Below, piece by piece: positions 1 to 5,893 of a stretch of 5,977 nucleotides of DNA. Origin of the DNA: Anaerolineales bacterium (GTDB lineage: Bacteria > Chloroflexota > Anaerolineae > Anaerolineales > Villigracilaceae). Under the pieces are notes generated by a model. That model made no database searches and was not told the origin of the DNA. It saw only the letters and a program-made list of their open reading frames with translations. The stretch lies in contig JAQTWR010000184.1 of the NCBI GenBank assembly GCA_028689195.1, forward strand, positions 1 to 5,977. The letters are read 5' to 3'. The position numbers and the translations under genes are program-made. Within the stretch, counting starts at the first letter, position 1. Every line of letters starts with the position of its first letter.

Positions 1-866
1 ATGCGCTGGAAGAAATAATCGGAAAAAATCCGCGTATTTTGAAATCAGGAAAGCAGAGTCCCGAGTTTTACAAAAACCTGTGGGACACGATCAGCTCCGG
101 GCAGGTCTGGCGCGGCGTATTTCATAACAAGAGGAAGGACGGCTCGTTATACTGGGATTCCGCTACTATCGCGCCTGTATTGAATCAGGACAACAAAGTA
201 GTTAACTATGTCGCCATCAAGGAAGATATCACCGCGCGCAGACAGGCTGATGAACAATTAAGAAAACTCTCGCAGGCGGTCGAGCAAAGCGGCAGCATGT
301 TTATTATCATGGATGCAAACGGGTTAATTGAATACGTTAACCCAAAGTTTACCGAAATCTCAGGATATTCGCTTGCAGAAGCGTTGGGCAGGGCGCCCAG
401 CTCTCTGATAAGAGCCGAAAACGACGGGCATGTCTTTTATGAAGACGAATGGTGGCAAGCGGTTTCAACGGGAAAGACGTGGCATGGCGAGTTTCGTGAC
501 CGCAGCAAAGACGGAAGATTATTTTGGAATTCCGCCACCATTGCGCCTGTGCGTAACCGCGAGGGCGACATCACAAATTATGTAGAGAGTATGCGGGATA
601 TTACCGAGCAAAAAATATTGCAAGATCAATTGCAAAAGCAGAATGATTACCTCTCAATTCTGCACCAGATTACGCTTGACCTGCTCAATCGCCGCAACCT
701 CGACGACCTCTTGCAGGTGATTGTGGAACGTTCTGCCGTGTTGCTGGACGCGCCCTTCAGCCAGTTAATGCTTGAAGAAAACGGCGTTTTGGTCGTGTCG
801 GCGGTTACGGACAATTTGCCTAGCGTAAAGGGTAATCGCGTCACGCGCGAAGAGGCAAAACTCTGA
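1..866 (+). CDS. Sensor histidine kinase, 5' piece (PAS-PAS-half GAF), open at left edge and ended by an in-frame TGA
   Basis: This is the sensory part of a cytoplasmic multi-domain histidine kinase. The frame is open from base 3 (first complete codon) and begins inside a PAS domain (ALEEIIGKNPRIL), so the true start lies outside the window. The TTG at 39 would cut into that PAS domain and is unlikely to be the real start. Numbering from base 3: PAS1 C-terminal part with PAC motif to about residue 81 (KRKDGSLYWDSATIAPV, then KEDIT); PAS2 about 88-203 (AVEQSGSMFIIMDANG, NPKFTEISGY, DGRLFWNSATIAPV, MRDIT); a coiled linker (QKILQDQLQKQNDYL); then the first half of a GAF domain from about 230. 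The two PAS/PAC units are near-copies, suggesting internal duplication. No membrane segment is visible. The frame stops at TGA 864-866 in mid-GAF and continues in the same frame after it, so this is not a natural C-terminus. The ligands of the PAS and GAF domains cannot be read from the sequence. Confidence 0.85.
   Translation, partial: ALEEIIGKNPRILKSGKQSPEFYKNLWDTISSGQVWRGVFHNKRKDGSLYWDSATIAPVLNQDNKVVNYVAIKEDITARRQADEQLRKLSQAVEQSGSMFIIMDANGLIEYVNPKFTEISGYSLAEALGRAPSSLIRAENDGHVFYEDEWWQAVSTGKTWHGEFRDRSKDGRLFWNSATIAPVRNREGDITNYVESMRDITEQKILQDQLQKQNDYLSILHQITLDLLNRRNLDDLLQVIVERSAVLLDAPFSQLMLEENGVLVVSAVTDNLPSVKGNRVTREEAKL
864..866 (+). other. In-frame premature TGA inside the first GAF domain of the kinase
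   Basis: The kinase frame reads TREEAKL, then TGA, then WQAYDTRQPVTLNNY and on to ATG 912 without any frame change. GAF sequence lies on both sides: strand/helix residues before it, and a typical QPV..NY..WEHRDR.Y..AIIEIPI..GERCLGVLTLSR segment after it. No Shine-Dalgarno sequence precedes ATG 912 (the bases before it are cttaataactac), which argues against an independent downstream gene. Two other genes in the window (ending at 3151 and 3501) use TGA as a normal stop, so general reassignment of TGA is unlikely. One base change from a sense codon such as TCA would explain it. Nonsense mutation and sequencing or assembly error cannot be told apart here. Confidence 0.85.
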
Positions 867-911
867 TGGCAGGCGTATGATACCCGTCAACCGGTTACCC
901 TTAATAACTAC

Positions 912-2789
912 ATGGAATGGGAACATCGCGACAGGAAATACGCCGACCTTTTAGCCTACGCGATTATCGAAATTCCCATTATGGCGGGAGAGCGGTGTTT
1001 GGGCGTTCTCACATTATCCCGCTCCAAACCGGATTATACGTTCACCGCCGCGCAGACTGAAACTGGTATTTTGTTTGCGCGTCTTGTCGCGTTGGTGTTG
1101 GATAACGCCAATTTATACGAATCGGCGGTGAAAGAAATCGCGGAGCGCGAACGCGCCCAAGACTCTTTGCAATATTCAAATCAACAGCAGCAGGTCATTA
1201 ATTCGTTGTTGAAAATCAGCTTCGAAGATAATTCCATGGACGAGATGTTGAGCATAATTCTGGATGAAATTTTTTCCATCGAATGGATGACTATTTCGCA
1301 GAAAGGCGGCGTCTTTCTTTTCAACGAACAAACCAATACGCTGGATTTGCGCGTTCATCGCAACCTTGCGCCTGCGTTGGAAATAAAGTGCGCGAAACTT
1401 AATTTTGGGCAATGTCTGTGCGGACGCGCCGCGCTGAGTCGGGAAATTCAATTTGCCGATTGTCTCGACGAACGTCACGAAATCAGGTACGAGGGCATGG
1501 AGGAACACGGGCATTACAATGTCCCCATCTTACAGGGCGGGAAGACGCTGGGCGTTATTGTTTTGTACCTTCCGCATGGTTATCAAAAGACGGAAAAGGA
1601 TATCGCTTTCCTGCATACCGTAGCCGACGCGGTCGCGGTTCTCTTGAGGCGCAAACAAGTCGAGACGCTGTTATTGGAAAACGAGGCGCGTTTCCGTCAG
1701 ATCGTCGAGAGCGCCAACGATGTGATTTATCGAACCGACATGCTGGGCAACTTCATTTACGTCAACCCCACTTCGCTAATTATCATGGGATATAAAAACG
1801 AATCTGAAGTATTAGGAAAAAATTACCTTGAATTAGCAGCCCCCGAATGGCGGCATAAACTCAAGCGCTTTTACAATCGTCAATTTTTGACAAAACAAAG
1901 TAATACCTATTTTGAATTTCCAGCGATCAATGCCGGCGGCGAAGCAATCTGGTTTGGGCAAAGCGTGCAGATCATCAAAGACGGCGACGCGGTGGTCGGT
2001 TTTCAAGCCGTAGCGCGCGACATCACCCAACTCAAGCAGGCGCAAGAAGCGCTCTCCCTTTCGCGCGATCAAGCGCTGGAAGCAAGCCGCGCTAAAAGCC
2101 AAATGCTTTCGCGCGTCAGCCACGAGCTGCGTACGCCATTGGGCGGCGTCCTCGGTTTTGCAGAACTGCTGCAATACAACGCTTTTGGCGCGCTGAACAA
2201 AAAACAAGAAGAGGCTGTTGACCACATCATCAAAAGCGCCAATTATCTGACCAGCATGGTCAACGACCTGCTCGACGAAGCGCAGATAGAATCTGGATCG
2301 CTCCTTTTAGATAACTCATATTTTGACCCTGCCGAACTGCTTGAGAATGTGAACTCTTCCATGTCCATGCTGGCGGACAAAAAAAACATAATTTTCAAAA
2401 CTGAAATTTCTTCCGACCTGCCCGACGAACTTTACGGCGATGTTAAACGCCTGCAACAGGTAATCATCAACCTCGCGGGCAACGCCGTCAAATTCACCAG
2501 AGAAGGCGAAGTGCGCGTCGCCTTCAAACGCGCCGCGCCAACTTTTTGGTCTATCGAAGTGCGTGACACCGGCGCGGGAATACCAGACTCTGAACGTCAA
2601 ATTATCTTCGAGCCTTTCCGTCAAATTAATAACTCGATCACGCGCGAGAATCGCGGCTCGGGGTTGGGACTCGCCATCACCAAACAACTCGTTGAACTTA
2701 TGGGCGGACAGATCAGCCTTGAAAGCAAGGTTGGCAAAGGAAGTCTGTTTACCATTACAATGCCAATCACAAACGCCCCAGGAGAATAA
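912..2789 (+). CDS. Sensor histidine kinase, 3' piece (half GAF-GAF-PAS-HisKA-HATPase_c)
   Basis: This is the catalytic part of the same kinase; it autophosphorylates a histidine and would pass phosphate to the receivers encoded next door. The first in-frame ATG after the TGA is at 912, but the homology begins at 867, so 912 is a convenience start. Numbering from 912: end of GAF1 to about 66; coiled linker about 67-95; GAF2 about 96-246 with an unusual Cys/His set (C160, C168, C170, C184, H189, H199, H201); PAS3 about 257-372 (RFRQIVESANDVIYRTD, ARDIT); HisKA with H-box SHELRTPL, phospho-acceptor H404 (codon at 2121); HATPase_c with N-box NLAGNAVKFT (N520, N524), G1 DTGAGIP (552-558), F-box FEPFRQ and G2 GSGLGLAI (582-589). 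All catalytic motifs are intact. There is no C-terminal receiver or output domain, so phosphate must go to separate proteins. If the upstream TGA is real, only an internal restart without a visible ribosome site could make this piece. Confidence 0.88.
   Translation: MEWEHRDRKYADLLAYAIIEIPIMAGERCLGVLTLSRSKPDYTFTAAQTETGILFARLVALVLDNANLYESAVKEIAERERAQDSLQYSNQQQQVINSLLKISFEDNSMDEMLSIILDEIFSIEWMTISQKGGVFLFNEQTNTLDLRVHRNLAPALEIKCAKLNFGQCLCGRAALSREIQFADCLDERHEIRYEGMEEHGHYNVPILQGGKTLGVIVLYLPHGYQKTEKDIAFLHTVADAVAVLLRRKQVETLLLENEARFRQIVESANDVIYRTDMLGNFIYVNPTSLIIMGYKNESEVLGKNYLELAAPEWRHKLKRFYNRQFLTKQSNTYFEFPAINAGGEAIWFGQSVQIIKDGDAVVGFQAVARDITQLKQAQEALSLSRDQALEASRAKSQMLSRVSHELRTPLGGVLGFAELLQYNAFGALNKKQEEAVDHIIKSANYLTSMVNDLLDEAQIESGSLLLDNSYFDPAELLENVNSSMSMLADKKNIIFKTEISSDLPDELYGDVKRLQQVIINLAGNAVKFTREGEVRVAFKRAAPTFWSIEVRDTGAGIPDSERQIIFEPFRQINNSITRENRGSGLGLAITKQLVELMGGQISLESKVGKGSLFTITMPITNAPGE
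2780..2784 (+). promoter_or_regulatory. Ribosome binding site (AGGAG) for the first receiver gene
   Basis: AGGAG lies 7 bases before ATG 2792 and inside the last codons of the kinase gene. It fixes the start of the first receiver and implies co-transcription with the kinase. Confidence 0.75.
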
Positions 2790-2791
2790 GT

Positions 2792-3151
2792 ATGACGCAA
2801 CTATACGCCCTTATAATCGAAGACGATCCAAAATTGGGACTGATCTTCCAAACCGCTTTACAACAAGCGGGATACGACACCGATCTCGACGAGAATGGGA
2901 ATCGCTATCACGCGTTTTTAGACGCGCGCCAGCCGGATCTTGTCATCCTTGATCTTCATCTGCCCTACGCGTTTGGCGGCGATATTCTGGACGTAATCCG
3001 CGCCAGATATTCGGATACGGTTATTGCGGTTGTCACCGCCGACTTTATCAAAGCGAAGACGCTCACAGGCAAAGCCGACCACATCCTCGTCAAACCTGTC
3101 AGCGTTGCCAGTTTGTTAAGGCTCGCAGAATCGATAAAAGGACAAGCATGA
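2792..3151 (+). CDS. Stand-alone response-regulator receiver domain, copy 1
   Basis: This 119-residue protein is a single CheY/Spo0F-like receiver with no DNA-binding or enzymatic output domain. The phosphorylation pocket is complete: acidic residues E10-D11-D12 after the first strand (ALIIEDDPKL), phospho-acceptor D54 in DLVILDLHLP, switch threonine T82 (VVTAD) and lysine K101 in the KP pair of ILVKPVS. It starts 2 bp after the kinase stop and its own TGA overlaps the next gene's ATG (ATGA at 3148-3151), so it is translated with its neighbours. The obvious phosphodonor is the kinase upstream, which lacks its own receiver. Without an output domain it probably acts through protein contact or as a phosphorelay intermediate, but its partner is not visible here. 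Confidence 0.93.
   Translation: MTQLYALIIEDDPKLGLIFQTALQQAGYDTDLDENGNRYHAFLDARQPDLVILDLHLPYAFGGDILDVIRARYSDTVIAVVTADFIKAKTLTGKADHILVKPVSVASLLRLAESIKGQA
3138..3142 (+). promoter_or_regulatory. Ribosome binding site (AAGGA) for the second receiver gene
   Basis: AAGGA lies 5 bases before ATG 3148, inside the end of the first receiver gene, and supports the overlapping ATGA start. Confidence 0.65.
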
Positions 3152-3501
3152 CCAAGCCGCTTGCCCTCATCGTCGAGGACGACCCGCAACTCAGCCAGAT
3201 ATTCACGCTGACTTTATGCGAATTATTTGAAACCGAATCTATTACAGACGGTTCGCTGGCGTTGACGCGTCTCTTGGAAGTCGTTCCTCACCTCGTTGTT
3301 TTGGATATTAACCTGCCGGGCGCGTCTGGCGCGCAAATTCTCCATTTTATTCGCGCCGATGCCCGTCTCAATACAACGCGCGTTATTCTCGCCACAGCCA
3401 ACATCCGTCAGGCGGAAGATCTTCAGGATGAAGCGGACATCGTCTTGCTGAAACCCGTCAGTATTGGACAGTTGCGCGATCTTGCCGAAAGACTAATATG
3501 A
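3148..3501 (+). CDS. Stand-alone response-regulator receiver domain, copy 2
   Basis: This 117-residue protein is a second single-domain receiver. Its pocket is also complete: E10-D11-D12 (ALIVEDDPQL), phospho-acceptor D53 in LVVLDINLPG, switch threonine T83 (LATAN) and K102 in LLKPVS. It shares the general plan and the ends of copy 1 (ALI.EDDP.L..IF near the start, a KPVS motif followed by a LAE-containing helix near the end), which suggests an old tandem duplication. The middle regions have diverged strongly, so the two probably differ in partners. It overlaps copy 1 by 4 bp and the methyltransferase gene by 4 bp, both as ATGA. There is no output domain. Confidence 0.93.
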   Translation: MTKPLALIVEDDPQLSQIFTLTLCELFETESITDGSLALTRLLEVVPHLVVLDINLPGASGAQILHFIRADARLNTTRVILATANIRQAEDLQDEADIVLLKPVSIGQLRDLAERLI

Positions 3502-4382
3502 CAAACTTCCAGACCTCCCTTCAATCCAAACGACTCATTCTCGACGGCGCGACAGGTACGGAATTAAACCGCCGCGGCGTGGATACGGGCTTGCCGCTTT
3601 GGTCGGCAAACGCCTTGATGAACGACCACGACGCGGATATTCTCAAACAAATTCATGCGGATTATCTCAACGCGGGCGCGGATATTATCACCACGAATAC
3701 TTTCCGCACGCACCGACGCGCTCTTGCGCCCAGCGGAAATAAAACCCGCGCGCTCGAATTGACCCGTCGCGCCGTAGACATTGCCCGCGACGCGATTGCC
3801 AGCGTCAAATCTGATTCGCCGAAATTTATCGCGGGTTCGATTTCCACGCTTGAAGATTGCTATCGTCCCGACCTCGTTCCAACTGATGACGAACTCCGCG
3901 CCGAACATTCCGAGCGCGTCAAACATCTCGTCGAATGCGGCGTAGATGTCATCCTCATCGAAACGATCAATACAATTCGCGAAGCGGCGGTCATCGCGAA
4001 ACTTGCCGTCGTTACGGGAACTCCCGTTGTCGTTAGTTTCGTTTGCAATCAAGAGGGAAAAATTCTCTCAGGCGAAACGCTGACCGAAGCCGCGCGCGAA
4101 TTGCTTCCGCTTGGAATCTCCGCCCTCGGAGTCAACTGCGGACCAACGCCAAGTTTGGCGAAGCCTCTCGCTGAATTAAAATCTACATGCGGGGAAAATT
4201 TTCCGCTCGCCGCCTACGGCAACATCGGTTACGCCGACGAAAAAATAGGCTGGGTCAATACTGATTCGGAAAATCCGAAAAATTATTGCAAACACGCCGT
4301 TCATTGGGATGCGAAAATCATCGGCGGCTGCTGCGGCACAACGCCCGAACATATTCGGCAATTGAGGCTGACGATAAAGTAA
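3498..4382 (+). CDS. Homocysteine S-methyltransferase (zinc-type, MmuM/BHMT/MetH N-terminal-domain family)
   Basis: This 294-residue cytoplasmic TIM-barrel enzyme transfers a methyl group to homocysteine to form methionine. Visible family marks are the N-terminal DGATGTEL (16-23), the ITTNTFR motif (64-70), IETINTIREA (154-163), the first zinc cysteine in GVNCGP (C214) and the paired zinc cysteines in IIGGCCGTTPEHI (C278, C279). All three thiolate ligands are therefore present and the length fits a complete single-domain enzyme. It lacks the folate and cobalamin domains of full MetH, so the methyl donor must be a small molecule (S-methylmethionine or betaine, as in MmuM/BHMT) or a separate methyl-corrinoid protein. 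The convergent corrinoid gene makes the second option attractive, but that is inference. Its start overlaps the receiver stop (ATGA); only a weak GAAAG precedes it, so it probably depends on translational coupling. Confidence 0.92.
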   Translation: MTNFQTSLQSKRLILDGATGTELNRRGVDTGLPLWSANALMNDHDADILKQIHADYLNAGADIITTNTFRTHRRALAPSGNKTRALELTRRAVDIARDAIASVKSDSPKFIAGSISTLEDCYRPDLVPTDDELRAEHSERVKHLVECGVDVILIETINTIREAAVIAKLAVVTGTPVVVSFVCNQEGKILSGETLTEAARELLPLGISALGVNCGPTPSLAKPLAELKSTCGENFPLAAYGNIGYADEKIGWVNTDSENPKNYCKHAVHWDAKIIGGCCGTTPEHIRQLRLTIK

Positions 4383-4388
4383 AGCGCG

Positions 4389-5039
4389 TTACGCCTTGCC
4401 GAGCAGTTCTTTTGCAATCTTAACCGCGCCGACCGCGTCTTCCGAATAGCCGTCCGCTTTGATTTTTTGACACCAATCGCGGGTGATAGGCGCGCCGCCG
4501 ACCATCACTTTGATGCGCGGGCGCAGCCCTTCTTTGTCCAACTCTTCAATCACTTCGCGCTGACGAACCATGGTCGTGGTCAGCAGCGCGCTCATGCCGA
4601 TAAGTTCCGCATTGACCTCGAGCGCCTTGCTGATGATTTTATCGGCGGGCTGATCCACGCCAAGGTCGTACACTTCAAACCCCGACGCGCTTAACATTGT
4701 GCCCACGAGCGTTTTCCCGATTTCGTGAATATCGCCTTCCACGGTAGCCAGCACAACGCGCCCCATTGTTTCGCGGGCTTCGCCGAGTTTGATCAATTCG
4801 GGTTCGAGGACGGCAATGGCGGCTTTCATCGCTTCGCCCGCCATGACCAATTCGGGCAGGAACGCTTCGCCCATCCCAAATTGATCGCCGATATAGTTCA
4901 CGCCAACCACAAATCCTTTTGTAATCGCTTCGAGCGGATGAATATTTTGTTCGACCGCCTGCTTCGCAAGTTCGGCGGACAAATCTGAATCGCCGTCAAT
5001 AATGCTTTGCGCCATCTGTTTGTATAACTCTTCGGACAT
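4389..5039 (-). CDS. Corrinoid (B12-binding) methyl-carrier protein, MtaC/MttC/MtbC type
   Basis: This 216-residue protein carries a methyl group on a cobalamin cofactor between two methyltransferases. The N-terminal helical cap domain (about 1-88) has the usual YIGDQFGMGEAFLPELVMAG segment (49-68). The C-terminal Rossmann-like B12 domain (about 92-216) has EGDIHEIGK (101-109), with H105 as the expected lower-axial cobalt ligand and D103/G108 matching the DxHxxG signature; GMSALLTTTM (148-157) with the conserved serine S150; and VMVGGAPI (178-185). Length and order match MtaC/MttC and the cobalamin module of MetH. Its true donor and acceptor enzymes cannot be set from sequence; no MttB/MtaB-like donor enzyme is in the window. 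It lies 26 bp downstream of the GntR gene on the same strand and probably shares its transcript. It converges on the homocysteine methyltransferase gene with a 6-bp gap. Confidence 0.93.
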   Translation of the reverse strand: MSEELYKQMAQSIIDGDSDLSAELAKQAVEQNIHPLEAITKGFVVGVNYIGDQFGMGEAFLPELVMAGEAMKAAIAVLEPELIKLGEARETMGRVVLATVEGDIHEIGKTLVGTMLSASGFEVYDLGVDQPADKIISKALEVNAELIGMSALLTTTMVRQREVIEELDKEGLRPRIKVMVGGAPITRDWCQKIKADGYSEDAVGAVKIAKELLGKA

Positions 5040-5045
5040 TGTTTT

Positions 5046-5052
5046 CTCCTTT
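5046..5052 (-). promoter_or_regulatory. Ribosome binding site (AAAGGAG) for the corrinoid protein
   Basis: On the minus strand AAAGGAG ends 6 bases before the ATG at 5039. It is the strongest Shine-Dalgarno sequence in the window, suggesting that the corrinoid protein is made in larger amounts than the regulator encoded before it. Confidence 0.8.
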
Positions 5053-5065
5053 GATTTGCAGCGCG

Positions 5066-5797
5066 CTATTTTTTCTTAACAAGAAACGAGGCTTGTTCTT
5101 CCTGCCCGCGCACCAATTCTGCGGGGACGTCTAAATACTTTCTAATCCATTTGCCAGATTCCATTAAATGCGCGATGGATTTTTTCGCCGCTTTCTCCGC
5201 GTCTTTTTTCTTTAACGCTTCGACGATGGCGCTGTGTTCCTTTTGCGTGGTTTCTATATTATCTTCAAGCAAATTCGGGTTGCGGAAAATTTTTTCGTAC
5301 AACAACCAGTCGGGAAATGCGTTCGCCGCCACCGCGTACAAATTGATCAATAGGGCGTTGCGCGACGCCTCTGCGATACGCGCATGGAACTCGCGGCTCA
5401 TCTGACGAATGCGCGGCGTTTCCTCCAGCGTTCGGCGCGATTGCATCTCTTCGATTATTTTTTCCAGCCCTTTGATTTCCTCCGGCGTGATGTTCTTTGC
5501 CGCCTCTTTTGCAACCAGCGCTTCAAGGATTAAACGCAGTCCGTACGCTTCGACAATATCTTTGGGAGACATTTCGCGCACGCGCGCGCCGCGATACGCC
5601 ACGCGCTCCGCCAGTCCCGACGCTACGAGCAAATCCAGCGCCTCGCGCACGGGGGTCATGCTCACGCCCATTTGGCTGGCAATATCCACCTGACGCAGCC
5701 AATCGCCGGGGGCGTATTCCCCCGCGATAATTTGACGATGAAGCGCGTCGAAGATTTCTTCTTTTAACGGTTTGCGTTCGAGGTTGTTTGACGGCAT
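5066..5797 (-). CDS. GntR-family transcriptional regulator, FadR/FCD subfamily
   Basis: This 243-residue DNA-binding regulator has an N-terminal winged helix-turn-helix (about 10-75) with the hallmark IIAGEYAPGDWLRQVDIA and GVSMTPVREALDLLVASGLAERVAYRGARV segments. An all-helical FCD ligand-binding domain follows (about 80-215). FCD domains usually bind a metal through Asp/Asn plus three His. H138 (REFH), H188 (KEHSAI) and H210 (IAHLM) are present with normal spacing, but the position four before H138 is Ser134 rather than Asp/Asn. The C-terminal tail ends in VKKK. The ATG at 5797 has no Shine-Dalgarno sequence and is abutted by a 21-bp palindrome, suggesting a leaderless, self-regulated message. 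The corrinoid gene follows after 26 bp, so the regulator probably controls that gene and perhaps the divergent gene. Its effector is unknown; an organic acid or methylated compound would fit the family and context. Confidence 0.93.
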   Translation of the reverse strand: MPSNNLERKPLKEEIFDALHRQIIAGEYAPGDWLRQVDIASQMGVSMTPVREALDLLVASGLAERVAYRGARVREMSPKDIVEAYGLRLILEALVAKEAAKNITPEEIKGLEKIIEEMQSRRTLEETPRIRQMSREFHARIAEASRNALLINLYAVAANAFPDWLLYEKIFRNPNLLEDNIETTQKEHSAIVEALKKKDAEKAAKKSIAHLMESGKWIRKYLDVPAELVRGQEEQASFLVKKK

Positions 5798-5818
5798 GAT
5801 TGTATATTATATATAATC
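5798..5818. promoter_or_regulatory. Probable GntR operator: 21-bp near-perfect AT-rich palindrome
   Basis: The arms are GATTGTATAT and ATATATAATC around a single central base (5808). Nine of the ten base pairs are symmetric; only the pair 5802/5814 breaks symmetry. The inner 12 bp (5806-5817) are a perfect palindrome by themselves, on a slightly shifted centre. The site touches the regulator's ATG and overlaps its likely -10 box. Known FCD-type GntR operators are often short palindromes containing GTATA/TATAC-like cores, which the left arm resembles. Autorepression and control of the divergent gene are inferred. Confidence 0.6.
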
Positions 5819-5834
5819 CGGCGCGATTTAGGAA
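5806..5834 (-). promoter_or_regulatory. Possible promoter for the gntR-corrinoid transcript
   Basis: On the minus strand an exact TATAAT lies at 5811-5806, with a poor -35 candidate (TTCCTA at 5834-5829, spacer 17). Transcription would begin near 5800-5797, at or almost at the ATG. This fits the absence of a ribosome site and points to a leaderless mRNA. The -10 box sits inside the palindrome, so a bound regulator would block it. Confidence 0.4.
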
Positions 5835-5845
5835 GGCGGGGCGCG

Positions 5846-5874
5846 ATAACTGAATTTTTCGTTTGAGTTATACT
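5846..5874 (+). promoter_or_regulatory. Possible promoter for the right-edge + strand gene
   Basis: TATACT at 5869-5874 is a good -10 match. The hexamer ATAACT at 5846-5851, with a 17-bp spacer, is a weak -35 match. The start would fall near 5881, leaving a leader of about 13 bases that carries the GGAG ribosome site. Confidence 0.4.
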
Positions 5875-5884
5875 TTGCCGCATT

Positions 5885-5888
5885 GGAG
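5885..5888 (+). promoter_or_regulatory. Ribosome binding site (GGAG) for the right-edge gene
   Basis: GGAG lies 5 bases before ATG 5894 and supports that start in an otherwise very short reading stretch. Confidence 0.6.
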
Positions 5889-5893
5889 TTCCC

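Noticed and set aside
39..41. TTG at 39 as the true start of the kinase.
   Set aside because: Clear PAS sequence continues upstream in frame to the window edge, and no ribosome site precedes the TTG.
864..866. Alternative genetic code with TGA as Trp or Gly.
   Set aside because: Two well-defined genes in the window end at TGA (3151 and 3501) in typical ATGA overlaps, and TGG is used normally for Trp.
864..889. TGA read as selenocysteine; TGATGG (864-869) can pair with CCGTCA (884-889) as a short hairpin next to the codon.
   Set aside because: The stem is only 6 bp with one G-U pair and has a 14-base loop without a convincing SECIS apex. The position in GAF domains is not a known redox cysteine, and no selenium genes are in view.
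889..896. AACCGGTT palindrome just after the TGA as an operator or insertion scar.
   Set aside because: It is eight bases within continuous GAF coding sequence, has no flanking repeat and is within chance expectation.
1412..1795. Long alternative-frame open stretch inside the kinase gene on the + strand.
   Set aside because: It lies fully inside the GAF2/PAS3 coding region, has no ribosome site and shows no recognisable protein pattern.
3564..4052. 162-codon antisense open stretch within the methyltransferase gene.
   Set aside because: It is the low-stop shadow of a GC-rich codon pattern opposite a strongly conserved enzyme. The composition is odd and no motif is visible.
5575..5589. 15-bp strictly alternating purine-pyrimidine run rich in CG, a possible Z-DNA segment.
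   Set aside because: It is explained by Arg/Ala/Val codons (ARVR) in the conserved wing of the GntR DNA-binding domain, and such CG runs recur through the window.
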